The position numbers and the translations under genes were made by a program. A DNA stretch of 10,416 nucleotides, from NCBI GenBank assembly GCA_017609845.1, contig JAFCDD010000016.1:1-10416 (forward strand), read 5' to 3'. This document shows positions 1 to 7,234 of this stretch, piece by piece (the first letter of the stretch is position 1; each line of letters starts with the position of its first letter). Below the pieces are notes generated by a model. The model was given only the letters and a program-made list of their open reading frames with translations, was not told the DNA's origin and did no database searches. The DNA comes from Candidatus Woesearchaeota archaeon (GTDB taxonomy: Archaea > Nanobdellota > Nanobdellia > SCGC-AAA011-G17 > JACPNG01).

Positions 1-1107
1 ATTTCAAACCTTCCAAAAGAATTAGCAAATAATATTTCTGTTTTGATTTTTGATACTATGGGTTTATTCTGGACTATGAGATATGCTAATGAAAAAGATG
101 AGGGCTTATTAAAAGATTGGGAATTAGAACCTAAACCACTTGGGGTTGATATTTATACTCCAAAAGGATTTTATATGGATTATAAAAATAAAGGGATTCC
201 AACAGATTTTTCTTTTTCAATAAAGCCTAGTGAGTTAAGTGCTGCTGATTGGGGGGATGTTTTTGGAATTGATTTAACTGATCCCTTGGGCATTCTGATA
301 GAAAGGATGATTGATTATCTAAAAGAGAACGTTGTTGATTATTCTATTGAGGATATAATTAAAAGAATAAAAAGTGATAAGAAAGCAGAAGAAAAAGCAA
401 AAAATGCTTTGGAAAATAGATTTAGTGCTGTTAAAGATTGGGGGTTGTTTAGTGCAGAAGGATTTGAAATAAAAGATATTGTCAAAGCTGGAAAGATTAG
501 CATAGTAGACATTAGTTGTTATACAAATGTTTCTGGAAATTGGAGCATAAAAGGGTTAGTAATCGGATTAATATGCAGGAAGTTGTTACAACAAAGAATG
601 GTTTCTAGAAAAAAGGAGGAAGTTGAGGATATACGGTCTAGTGGAAGATTTTTTTCAGAACAAAAGGAAAGAGAAGATCCTTTAATATGGATATTAATTG
701 ATGAGGCTCATGAATTTTTGCCTAAGGAAGGAAAAACCCCTGCTACAGATTCTTTAGTACAAATATTGAGAGAGGGAAGGCAACCAGGATTAAGTTTGGT
801 TTTGGCTACTCAACAGCCCGGTGAAATTCACAAAGATGTTCTAACTCAAAGTGATATTGTTTTGAGTCATAGATTGACAGCTAAAGCTGATATTGAAGCT
901 TTAAACAGTATTATGCAAAGTTACCTTGTAACAGATTTAAGGGAAAGCTTGAATAATTTACCAAGGATTAAGGGTGCAGGAATCATATTAGATGATAATT
1001 CTGAGAGGCTTTATGATGTTCAGATAAGGCCCAAGTTTAGTTGGCATGGTGGTGAGGCTCCTACTGCATTAAAGAAAACTAAAAGGCTGGATTTAGGATT
1101 AGATTAA
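1..1107 (+). CDS. HerA-like (DUF87) hexameric ATPase, C-terminal part; 5' end outside window
   Basis: This is a RecA/FtsK-fold ATPase of the HerA type, a family of ring-shaped DNA translocases. Classical HerA works with the NurA nuclease, and with Mre11-Rad50, in resecting broken DNA ends. The frame is open from base 1, giving 368 residues here, and a TTG at 43 lies inside the core, so the true start and the Walker A loop are upstream. Visible parts, in window codon numbers: a beta strand LIFDTMG (15-21), a Lys-rich helical insert, the Walker B strand WILIDEAHEFLP with D234 and E235, then REGRQPG (arginine-finger region) followed by LVLATQQPGEI, the sensor-type segment. The family call is firm. 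Whether this is the resection HerA or one of the many HerA-like paralogues cannot be decided without the N-terminus and upstream neighbours. The gene ends by overlapping the convergent methyltransferase gene by 9 nt. Confidence 0.85.
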   Translation: MSNLPKELANNISVLIFDTMGLFWTMRYANEKDEGLLKDWELEPKPLGVDIYTPKGFYMDYKNKGIPTDFSFSIKPSELSAADWGDVFGIDLTDPLGILIERMIDYLKENVVDYSIEDIIKRIKSDKKAEEKAKNALENRFSAVKDWGLFSAEGFEIKDIVKAGKISIVDISCYTNVSGNWSIKGLVIGLICRKLLQQRMVSRKKEEVEDIRSSGRFFSEQKEREDPLIWILIDEAHEFLPKEGKTPATDSLVQILREGRQPGLSLVLATQQPGEIHKDVLTQSDIVLSHRLTAKADIEALNSIMQSYLVTDLRESLNNLPRIKGAGIILDDNSERLYDVQIRPKFSWHGGEAPTALKKTKRLDLGLD

Positions 1108-1908
1108 TTTAATATCTAAACATATTCTATATTTTCTTGGAGAATACTGCCCACATTTAACAAATTTTAATAATTTTATTCTTTTATTTTTTTTATATTT
1201 ATTTTTTAATTCTTTGAAATCATTAACATGAGAAAATGCATATAAGTGTATTATTGTCCCTTTTTTAGAAACCTTAAATGCCAAATCTAGGAATTCCTCT
1301 CCTGTTTTTGGTAAAGGCATTATAATTCTATCAAACTTTTTTTTGAATTTTGGGATTATTTTTTTTACATCTCCCTTGAATAGTTTGATATTTTTTATTT
1401 TATTTAATTTTACATTTTCCTTGGCAAACTTATGGCATTCTGGATTTATTTCTATTCCATAAATTTCTTTTGCTTTGGAATTTTTGGCAATCGTAATTGG
1501 ATACGGCGAAACTCCCGAGAACATAACTAGAATTGATTCCTTTGGTTTAACTAGAGATGAGATTCTTTTTCTTTCTGTTGATAAACGAGGAGAAAAGTAA
1601 CAGGTTTCTATATTGAGATTTAATATTGTATTATTTTCTTTATGTGTTGTAGTTTTTATTCTTTTTCCTGCAATTATTTTTACTTTTTTTAATCTGTATA
1701 TGCCTGAATATTGTTTAGTTTTTTTGGCTACTGTATTTATGTTCTTATTTAATTCTAAAAGTTTGTTTCCGATTATTTTTTCTTTTTTTTCTAATTCTTT
1801 TGGTAGGTCTGAGAAAATTGCTATATTTCCAATTACATCAAAGGATTTAGGCAATAAACTAAGTTGTTTTTTTGTTAATTCTTTTTTTAAGGATTGTTTT
1901 AAGTTCAT
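1099..1908 (-). CDS. Trm5-like tRNA (guanine-37-N1) methyltransferase family, variant active site
   Basis: A class I SAM-dependent methyltransferase of the Met-10/Trm5 family, 269 residues. Trm5 methylates N1 of G37 next to the tRNA anticodon, preventing frameshifts. A small N-terminal domain contains FDVIGNIAIF (23-32), and the linker contains GIYR (69-72). The hallmark CYFSPRLSTER (103-113) precedes the Rossmann domain: SAM loop MFSGVSPYP (129-137), acidic strand end GIEINPE (151-157), GD (179-180) and the catalytic-loop position DRIIMPLP (193-200). Typical Trm5 has VDMFAGVGP and NLP at these places, so D, G and N are replaced by V128, S134 and P198. I recall similar variants in other small-genome archaea but cannot verify that here. 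The start ATG overlaps the stop of the upstream transporter gene (ATGA), so translation is probably coupled; there is no clear Shine-Dalgarno sequence. Family assignment is strong. The exact reaction, m1G37 or a wyosine-pathway methylation (Trm5a/Taw22, Taw2 relatives), is less certain. Confidence 0.85.
   Translation of the reverse strand: MNLKQSLKKELTKKQLSLLPKSFDVIGNIAIFSDLPKELEKKEKIIGNKLLELNKNINTVAKKTKQYSGIYRLKKVKIIAGKRIKTTTHKENNTILNLNIETCYFSPRLSTERKRISSLVKPKESILVMFSGVSPYPITIAKNSKAKEIYGIEINPECHKFAKENVKLNKIKNIKLFKGDVKKIIPKFKKKFDRIIMPLPKTGEEFLDLAFKVSKKGTIIHLYAFSHVNDFKELKNKYKKNKRIKLLKFVKCGQYSPRKYRICLDIKLI
1171..1208 (+). terminator. T-rich tract, possible terminator for the HerA-like gene
   Basis: About 65 bases beyond the HerA-like stop, the plus strand is nearly pure T with T8 at 1187-1194 and T6 at 1202-1207. 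Archaeal RNA polymerase can terminate at U-rich runs without a hairpin. The tract lies in the 3' coding part of the convergent methyltransferase gene and reflects its AAA lysine codons (YKKNKRIK), so it may be only a by-product. Confidence 0.3.
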
Positions 1909-2795
1909 ATTATAATTAAATATATTCCTAGAAGCATTACAATTGTGGCTATTACTTTTTTTACAATATTTTTTTCGTGGAAGATTTCTCCGCCCAATAA
2001 TACAGAAATGAAAGCGGCCCCTCCTCTTCTAATTGCGATTACTAATCCTGCATTTCCTTCCGGCATAGAAAATGCTGTAAATTGAGATAATCTAAAGGCT
2101 ACAACAATTATTGCCATTAAGAAAATTAATTTGCCATTTCTTTTAACTACGTGATAGAGCTCTTTTACTCCTGGTCGGAATATGGAAATTAAAACTACAA
2201 AATTAAATGCTGTAAATAATAAAATAAAAAATAAATAATTTACTGGTGTTGTTATTATGGAATTGTTTGGACTTAAAACAAATCTATCAACAATTGTTGT
2301 TAGTGAATAAAATAGGATAGCTAGGAAAATTAAATGGATGTATTTTGAGTTTATTATCTCCTTAAAAGGATCAAATAAATTGAATTTTTTGTAATTTAAC
2401 TCTAAAACATATGCTCCAACAACCAATAAACCCATTCCAAAGATATGGTTCATTTTAAGAACTTCTTTAAGGGTAAAAAAAGCAATGAATGCGACAATTG
2501 CTGGTTCAAATGCAGATAATGGGTATGCTATAGAAAGCTGCATATGTTTTAATGACTTGGCAAATAAGAATATTCCAAATGTTAAGAAAACAGATGCTGC
2601 ATAAATAAGTACCAATGTTTCTAAGTTAATTTTAAAATCTACTTGTGGGACCAAGAACAATACTAAAAATGCACAAAATAGGGAAAAAATGGTGGCAAAT
2701 TTTAATGCGTTTTCTTTGATTAAAACTTTTTTTTCTATTAATACTGAAAATCCTGTTAATGTTGCTGTTATAATTGCAAAAATAAACCATTCCAT
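1905..2795 (-). CDS. EamA/DMT-superfamily transporter, 10 predicted membrane helices
   Basis: A 296-residue integral membrane protein of the drug/metabolite transporter superfamily. It shows the usual two five-helix EamA repeats. Hydrophobic segments lie near residues 3-21, 33-52, 60-82, 88-109, 116-134, 152-173, 180-207, 220-243, 246-270 and 276-296. Each half closes with the EamA signature: a Pro/Ala-rich helix, an acidic residue (LKE at 109-111; GGE and FHE near 265-270) and a Gly-rich last helix (GMGLLVVGAYVLEL; VMLLGIYLIII). DMT proteins export or import amino acids, nucleotide sugars or other small metabolites; the substrate cannot be read from this sequence. The start ATG overlaps the fen1 stop by one base (TAATG), with an AGGTGA ribosome binding site six bases upstream, inside the fen1 coding end. 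It sits between a replication nuclease and a tRNA methyltransferase with no evident functional link, which suggests it is simply an operon passenger. Confidence 0.88.
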   Translation of the reverse strand: MEWFIFAIITATLTGFSVLIEKKVLIKENALKFATIFSLFCAFLVLFLVPQVDFKINLETLVLIYAASVFLTFGIFLFAKSLKHMQLSIAYPLSAFEPAIVAFIAFFTLKEVLKMNHIFGMGLLVVGAYVLELNYKKFNLFDPFKEIINSKYIHLIFLAILFYSLTTIVDRFVLSPNNSIITTPVNYLFFILLFTAFNFVVLISIFRPGVKELYHVVKRNGKLIFLMAIIVVAFRLSQFTAFSMPEGNAGLVIAIRRGGAAFISVLLGGEIFHEKNIVKKVIATIVMLLGIYLIII

Positions 2796-3808
2796 TAAAA
2801 TTCACCTAATTTTTTTTGTTGTCTTTTAATATTTCCTTGTTTTACTCTTTTAATAAGTTTTTCTACTCTCTGTTTTGAGAAATCGTGTTTTTTTACAAGT
2901 ATATTGTATACTTTTTCTTCGTCTATGTTTTTCCATTTTAATTGATAATTCTTCATGATTGGCATAGATTTAAAAACTGCATATATCTCCTTCCAATCAA
3001 ATTCTGCATTAACTTCCTTAAAAATTTTATCAAAACTTTTGTGTTCTCTTACTATTCTTAAGGCAGTTTTTGGTCCTATTTGTTTGACGCCCCCTGGATT
3101 AAAGTCTGTTCCTATTAATATTGCCAATGCCAGAAATTGATCTTTATTTATTTTTAATTCTTTTAGTGTTTTCCTTAATTCTATTAATTCTGGTTTAATT
3201 GAAACATACAATCCAGAAGGTAATTTTTTTCTTGTAGCGAGCGTTAAATTTTGTAATAGTCTGGGTGCCCCATACACTAAAGTATCAAAATCACTTGATG
3301 CCACATAATCTACATCTTTTCTTTCTGCCATAAATGCTGCCTGTGCTTCTGCTTCTGAGGGTGCTTGAATAACTGGGAGGCCTAAGGCAGCAATAAATTC
3401 CTTTGAGTCTTCAATTATTGTTTTATCTAAGCGTGCTGTTTGCTGAGAATATTTGTACATTTTTTCTTCATCTCCTTTTTTTCTTGCTTCTTCAAATTTA
3501 ATCTCTGCAATTTCTTTTCTTTTACTCCTCCTTTCTGTTTCGTTGCTCTTTAGTTTTGGGGATATTCCATCAAAAACAAATACTAATTTTAATCCTTTTG
3601 ACATGAGATTTGTTATTCTTGAAGATAATCCAATTAGATGAGAAGTAATATTTCCTTTAGAATCTTTCAATAACGTTCCATCCATTTGTCTTATGGAAGA
3701 TAAAAATTGATATAACATTTGAGAGCTGTCTACAGCTATCTTTTTATCCCTAAGTTCATCCCAAGAAATTTCTCTTTTTGGGATAAGAGAAGATATTTTT
3801 ATTCCCAT
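2795..3808 (-). CDS. fen: Flap endonuclease 1 (FEN-1)
   Basis: FEN-1 is the structure-specific nuclease that removes 5' flaps during Okazaki fragment maturation and long-patch base excision repair, working on the PCNA clamp. The 337-residue protein has normal archaeal length. The metal-binding acids are all present: D27 (AVDSSQ), D80 (VFDG), E152 and E154 (PSEAEAQ), D173 and D175 (SSDFD), and D235 (GTDF). The helix-hairpin-helix DNA-binding loop GGVKQIGPKTA lies at about 239-249. The last residues, QKKLGEF, match a PCNA-interacting (PIP) box QxxLxxF ending exactly at the C-terminus. The start (MGIKISSLIPK) matches the conserved family N-terminus, in which the Gly after Met is important. The TATA box lies 27 bp upstream of the ATG, so the transcript is probably leaderless. 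It is first in a three-gene operon and divergent from polB. The PIP codons contain an A8 run. Confidence 0.97.
   Translation of the reverse strand: MGIKISSLIPKREISWDELRDKKIAVDSSQMLYQFLSSIRQMDGTLLKDSKGNITSHLIGLSSRITNLMSKGLKLVFVFDGISPKLKSNETERRSKRKEIAEIKFEEARKKGDEEKMYKYSQQTARLDKTIIEDSKEFIAALGLPVIQAPSEAEAQAAFMAERKDVDYVASSDFDTLVYGAPRLLQNLTLATRKKLPSGLYVSIKPELIELRKTLKELKINKDQFLALAILIGTDFNPGGVKQIGPKTALRIVREHKSFDKIFKEVNAEFDWKEIYAVFKSMPIMKNYQLKWKNIDEEKVYNILVKKHDFSKQRVEKLIKRVKQGNIKRQQKKLGEF
2802..2806 (-). promoter_or_regulatory. Ribosome binding site for the EamA gene, inside the fen 3' end
   Basis: GGTGA on the minus strand, six bases before the ATG at 2795, matches the GGTGAT part of the archaeal Shine-Dalgarno sequence. 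It is made by the Gly-Glu codons of the FEN-1 terminal PIP box. With the TAATG overlap it indicates reinitiation or coupled translation. Confidence 0.6.
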
Positions 3809-3927
3809 TAATTTAGAAACAAGAAATTAGTTTATATATTTTACTTAATAATTCTCGTAATTTAGAAGTTTCTATATTTTTAGTTAGTTTAAAAAATTTT
3901 ATAAATCTAACTCGTTATCATTAAGGT
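3809..3927. promoter_or_regulatory. Divergent fen/polB promoter region with two TATA boxes
   Basis: This 119-bp AT-rich spacer holds one TATA-like element for each direction. For polB (+) it is TTATAAA at 3899-3905, centred 26 bp before the ATG. For fen (-) it is a TATATAAA-type element at 3831-3839, centred 27 bp before its ATG. In archaea transcription starts about 25 bp downstream of the TATA centre, so both mRNAs should begin at or next to the start codon (leaderless). No Shine-Dalgarno sequence precedes either gene, which agrees. A palindrome lies midway (separate entry). A 10-bp direct repeat TAATTTAGAA occurs at 3809-3818 and 3858-3867. Confidence 0.65.
3863..3874. promoter_or_regulatory. 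Palindrome TAGAAGTTTCTA, possible operator
   Basis: Two perfect 5-bp arms (TAGAA/TTCTA) flank a 2-bp centre. The dyad axis (about 3868.5) falls halfway between the polB TATA centre (about 3902) and the fen TATA centre (about 3835). A dimeric regulator bound here could act on both genes. The site is short and the region AT-rich, so chance is a real alternative; a role is inference from position only. Confidence 0.3.
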
Positions 3928-6375
3928 ATGGTTAAAGTGGGTTTTTTTCCTTTGGATATAGATTACGTTAGTGGAGACTCTGGTAAGGCCATAATAAGGC
4001 TTTTTGGGAGGACTATTGATGGTAAAAGGATAATTGTATTAGATGATACTTTTAATCCTTATTTTTGGGCTATTTTGGGGAATAATGTTAAGGATCAGGA
4101 CATTTTGGAAAATATTAAGAAATGCAAAAAGGGGAAGGTATTGGATGTTGTTTTAGATAAACAAAAGTATTTTGGTAATGAAGTAGATTGTATTAAGGTT
4201 ATATGCCATAACCCTGAAGATGTTCCTAAATTAAGAAAAGAGGTGGAGGGATTAGGTGGGATTAAATTTTGTAGGGAGGCAGATATTTCTTTTTCAAAAA
4301 GATATTTGGTTGATAAGGGAATTAGTCCCTTAGTTTTATGTAATGTTGAAGGAGAACCAATAGTAAAAAAAGAATTTGATGTTGATTTCTTGATTAAAGC
4401 GGATAAGATCGAAAGTGATACTGAATATTATAAAAATCCCAGGATTCTTAGTTTTGATATTGAAACTTATACTTCTTTTGAAAGGTTTCCTGATGAACGG
4501 AGGGATCCTATTATTAGTGTTGCTTTTTATGGTGATGGTTTTAAAAAAGTAATCAGTTGGAAAAAGATTAATACTGAAATGGATGTTACATTTGTGGATG
4601 GAGAGGCGGATTTAATAAGCGAATTTAAAAAAACAATTAAGGAGTATAAACCAGACTATTTGGCGGGTTATTTTTCTGATGGTTTTGATTTTCCTTACCT
4701 GAATGAGAGAGCAAAGAAATACAATATTTTACTTAATCTTGGTTTAGATAATAGTGTTGTTAAAATTAGCAGGAGGGGAAATGGCAAGGCAAAGATAAAG
4801 GGGTTAATTCATATTGATTTACTTAAATTTATAAAAAGGGTTATGGGTGGTTCTTTGAAATTAGATAATTATAGTTTAGGAACGGTGTCTAAAGCGTTGT
4901 TGAATGAAGAAAAACTTGAAATGGATTTTGAGAATATGGGTTTGATTTGGGATTCCAATAGTCAAGAAATAGAAAAAATATTGGAATATAATATTCAGGA
5001 TGCCAGATTAACATACAAGTTATTCAAAGTTGTTCTGGATAATTTGGATGAACTTGTGAAATTGGTTTCTCATACTCCTTATGAGGTTAGTAGAATGAGT
5101 TACGGGCAACTTGTTGAAGGATATCTTGTAAAGAGAGCTTTTGAATTTAATGAGTTGTGTCCTAATAAACCAGATTATGGAGAAATAGTGGAAAGGAGGA
5201 CTAGGACTTATCAAGGAGCATTCGTTATTGAACCGAAGGCTGGTTTTTATGAAAATTTAGTTGTTTTTGATTTTAAAGGTTTGTATCCAAGCATTATAAT
5301 TTCTAAAAATATTGATCCTGGTGCTTTAACTGATGATAAAAAGGACTCCTATAAAACTCCTGAAATAATTCATGAAAGTGGTGTTAATGTAAATTATTAT
5401 TTTAGCTATAAAAAAGAGAATTTTATTCCTTCTGTTGTAAAAGATTTGGTTTTAAGAAGAAATAGGATAAATGAGATAATTAAAAAAGAAGGTAAAAAAC
5501 CTGTTTTGGAAGCTAGAAGTTATGGGTTAAAGACGATATCAAATAGTTTATATGGATATTATGGTTATTTTGGTGCAAGATGGTATTCTCCGGAGTGTGC
5601 TTCTTCTATAACTGCATTTGGCAGACAGTATATTAAAGACGTTGTTAAAAAAGCTGAAAAAGAATTTGATGTTATCTATGGTGATACTGATTCCATATTT
5701 TTATGTTTAAAGAATAAAAGCAAAGAAGATGCTTTGAATTTTTTAAATGAAATTAATGGAGGATTGCCAAGCCTTATGGAGTTAGAATTGGATGGTTTTT
5801 ATCCTAAGGGAATTTTTGTTATGAAAAAGAGTGGGGGAACTGGGGCAAAAAAGAAGTATGCTCTAATAGATGAAAATGATAAAATTAAAATCAGAGGTTT
5901 TGAAACTGTAAGGAGAGATTGGAGTTACCTGGCAAAAGAAGTTCAATTAAAGGTGTTGGAAATAGTTTTGAAAAAAGGTTCTGTTGAACAAGCTTTTAAA
6001 TATGTAAAAGATGTTATCAATAATATAAGAGAAAAAAAGTATGATTTAGAAAAAATGATAATAAGAACGCAATTAAAAAGAGATACTGAAAGTTATGATC
6101 AGATTGGGCCCCATGTTGTGATTGCTAGAAAATTAAAAGAAAAGGGAGTAAAGGTTGGTCCTGGAAGTATGATGAAATATATTGTAACAGAAGGAAAGGG
6201 TCTTATTCGGGATAAAGTAAAAACTTTAGAGGAATGTAAGGCGGACGAATACGACGCAGAATATTATGTACATAATCAAATAATTCCTGCTGTTAAAATG
6301 ATTTTCGAAGCTATGGGTTATAGCGAAGAAGATCTTGTTTCTAGCGCTGATCAAAGTAAGTTGGGAGATTTTTAA
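3928..6375 (+). CDS. polB: Family B DNA polymerase with 3'-5' exonuclease
   Basis: Replicative or repair DNA polymerase of family B, 815 residues, collinear with the Pyrococcus enzyme and without an intein. The N-terminal domain (1 to about 165) resembles the uracil-sensing domain of archaeal PolB. Exonuclease motifs: Exo I SFDIETY (D177, E179), Exo II SDGFDFPY (D254), Exo III YNIQDA (Y354, D358); all metal ligands are present, so proofreading should be active. A YQGA segment precedes the polymerase domain. Polymerase motifs: A, DFKGLYPSII (D448); B, KTISNSLYGYYG (535-546); C, YGDTDS (D586, D588). A KKKYA element follows in the palm, then the thumb with RGFETVRRDW and IGPHV. The C-terminus QSKLGDF is a PIP box for PCNA binding. 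In Exo II the usual Asn of YNGDxFD is replaced by Phe (YFSDGFD). The start lies 26 bp from a TATA box, implying a leaderless mRNA. map follows after one base. Confidence 0.97.
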   Translation: MVKVGFFPLDIDYVSGDSGKAIIRLFGRTIDGKRIIVLDDTFNPYFWAILGNNVKDQDILENIKKCKKGKVLDVVLDKQKYFGNEVDCIKVICHNPEDVPKLRKEVEGLGGIKFCREADISFSKRYLVDKGISPLVLCNVEGEPIVKKEFDVDFLIKADKIESDTEYYKNPRILSFDIETYTSFERFPDERRDPIISVAFYGDGFKKVISWKKINTEMDVTFVDGEADLISEFKKTIKEYKPDYLAGYFSDGFDFPYLNERAKKYNILLNLGLDNSVVKISRRGNGKAKIKGLIHIDLLKFIKRVMGGSLKLDNYSLGTVSKALLNEEKLEMDFENMGLIWDSNSQEIEKILEYNIQDARLTYKLFKVVLDNLDELVKLVSHTPYEVSRMSYGQLVEGYLVKRAFEFNELCPNKPDYGEIVERRTRTYQGAFVIEPKAGFYENLVVFDFKGLYPSIIISKNIDPGALTDDKKDSYKTPEIIHESGVNVNYYFSYKKENFIPSVVKDLVLRRNRINEIIKKEGKKPVLEARSYGLKTISNSLYGYYGYFGARWYSPECASSITAFGRQYIKDVVKKAEKEFDVIYGDTDSIFLCLKNKSKEDALNFLNEINGGLPSLMELELDGFYPKGIFVMKKSGGTGAKKKYALIDENDKIKIRGFETVRRDWSYLAKEVQLKVLEIVLKKGSVEQAFKYVKDVINNIREKKYDLEKMIIRTQLKRDTESYDQIGPHVVIARKLKEKGVKVGPGSMMKYIVTEGKGLIRDKVKTLEECKADEYDAEYYVHNQIIPAVKMIFEAMGYSEEDLVSSADQSKLGDF
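6363..6368 (+). promoter_or_regulatory. Ribosome binding site for map, inside the polB 3' end
   Basis: GGGAGA ends 8 nt before the ATG at 6377 and matches the GGAG part of the archaeal Shine-Dalgarno sequence. It is formed by the polB codons for Leu-Gly-Asp of the terminal PIP box. It supports the start at 6377 over an in-frame upstream start at 6335. Confidence 0.6.
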
Positions 6376-6376
6376 T

Positions 6377-7234
6377 ATGGATGACTGGAAAGAAGCTGGG
6401 AAAATAGCAAAAACGGTTTTAAGTTATGGGGCAGGATTAATTAAATCAGATGCAAAGATTTTGGATGTATGTGAAGAAATAGAAAATAAAATTTTTAAGT
6501 TGGGAGCAAAATGCGCTTTTCCTGTTAATGTATCAATAAATAAAGTTGCTGCTCATAACACTGCCTTGCCTGATGATCAAACTATTATTGAAGACGGTGA
6601 TTTAGTAAAACTGGATATTGGTGTTAGTGTAAATGGTGCCATAGGAGACTGTGCTATTACCGTGGATCTTGGCGATAATAAAAAATTAGTTGAAGCTAGT
6701 AGGGAAGCCCTAAATGAAGGAATAAAAATTGCTAAAGAAGGAATAAAAATTGGTGATATCGGAGAAATTATACAAAAAACTATACAAAAATTTGGATTTT
6801 CTCCTATCAGGAACCTATCTGGACATAGTTTAGATAGGTATAAGATTCATGCTGGATTAACTATTCCTAATTACAATAACCATGATTCCAAAAAACTTAA
6901 GAAAAATATGATAATAGCGATAGAACCTTTTGCAACCACTGGAGTTGGCAAGGTTATGGAGGGTGGCAAATCTGGAATCTACAAGATGGAAAAAATAAAG
7001 CCTGTTAGGGATACCAATTGTAGAAATATTATAAAGTATATCCAAGAAGAATACAATGGTTTGCCTTTTGCAGCTAGATGGATATGTAAAAAATTTAAAA
7101 ATTCTGTTTTTTCTTTAAGATTGTTAGAAAAAGAGGGAATAATAAAACAATATCCTCAACTAGTAGAAGAAAGCAAAGGTTTGGTTAGTCAAACAGAAAA
7201 AACTATTTTAGTTGGAGAAGGGATTTTAACCTAA
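6377..7234 (+). CDS. map: Methionine aminopeptidase, type II (archaeal MetAP)
   Basis: Removes the initiator methionine from nascent proteins co-translationally, using two metal ions in a pita-bread (creatinase) fold. The protein has 285 residues, normal for archaeal type II enzymes. Starting at 6377 gives MDDWKEAGKIA, which matches the family N-terminus; a start at 6335 would overlap polB and add 14 unrelated residues. Metal ligands are D80 (KLDIG), D91 (GDCAIT), H150 (LSGHSLDRY), E183 (AIEPFA) and E274 (QTEKTILV). Substrate-contacting histidines are H60 (AAHNT) and H158 (YKIHAG). The insertion of about 60 residues that marks type II enzymes runs from roughly 190 to 260 and contains the FAARW element. 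In the last motif the usual FEHT reads TEKT. It lies one base after polB, so the two are co-transcribed. Its 3' end overlaps the convergent cdc48 by 9 nt. Confidence 0.95.
   Translation: MDDWKEAGKIAKTVLSYGAGLIKSDAKILDVCEEIENKIFKLGAKCAFPVNVSINKVAAHNTALPDDQTIIEDGDLVKLDIGVSVNGAIGDCAITVDLGDNKKLVEASREALNEGIKIAKEGIKIGDIGEIIQKTIQKFGFSPIRNLSGHSLDRYKIHAGLTIPNYNNHDSKKLKKNMIIAIEPFATTGVGKVMEGGKSGIYKMEKIKPVRDTNCRNIIKYIQEEYNGLPFAARWICKKFKNSVFSLRLLEKEGIIKQYPQLVEESKGLVSQTEKTILVGEGILT

Noticed and set aside
43..45. TTG at 43 as the start of the HerA-like gene
   Set aside because: The frame is open back to base 1 and the codon lies inside a conserved beta strand (VLIFDTMG); the Walker A loop must be further upstream.
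1613..1915. Phe-rich 100-codon plus-strand frame resembling a membrane protein
   Set aside because: It is antisense to the Lys-rich methyltransferase gene; AAA/AAG codons read backwards give TTT/CTT, mimicking hydrophobic segments.
3928..6375. Intein in PolB
   Set aside because: Archaeal PolB genes often carry inteins in motifs A, B or C, but all three motifs are uninterrupted and the length is normal.
6335..6376. Upstream ATG at 6335 as the MetAP start
   Set aside because: It would overlap polB by 41 nt and add 14 unrelated residues. The ATG at 6377 has a Shine-Dalgarno sequence and matches the family start.
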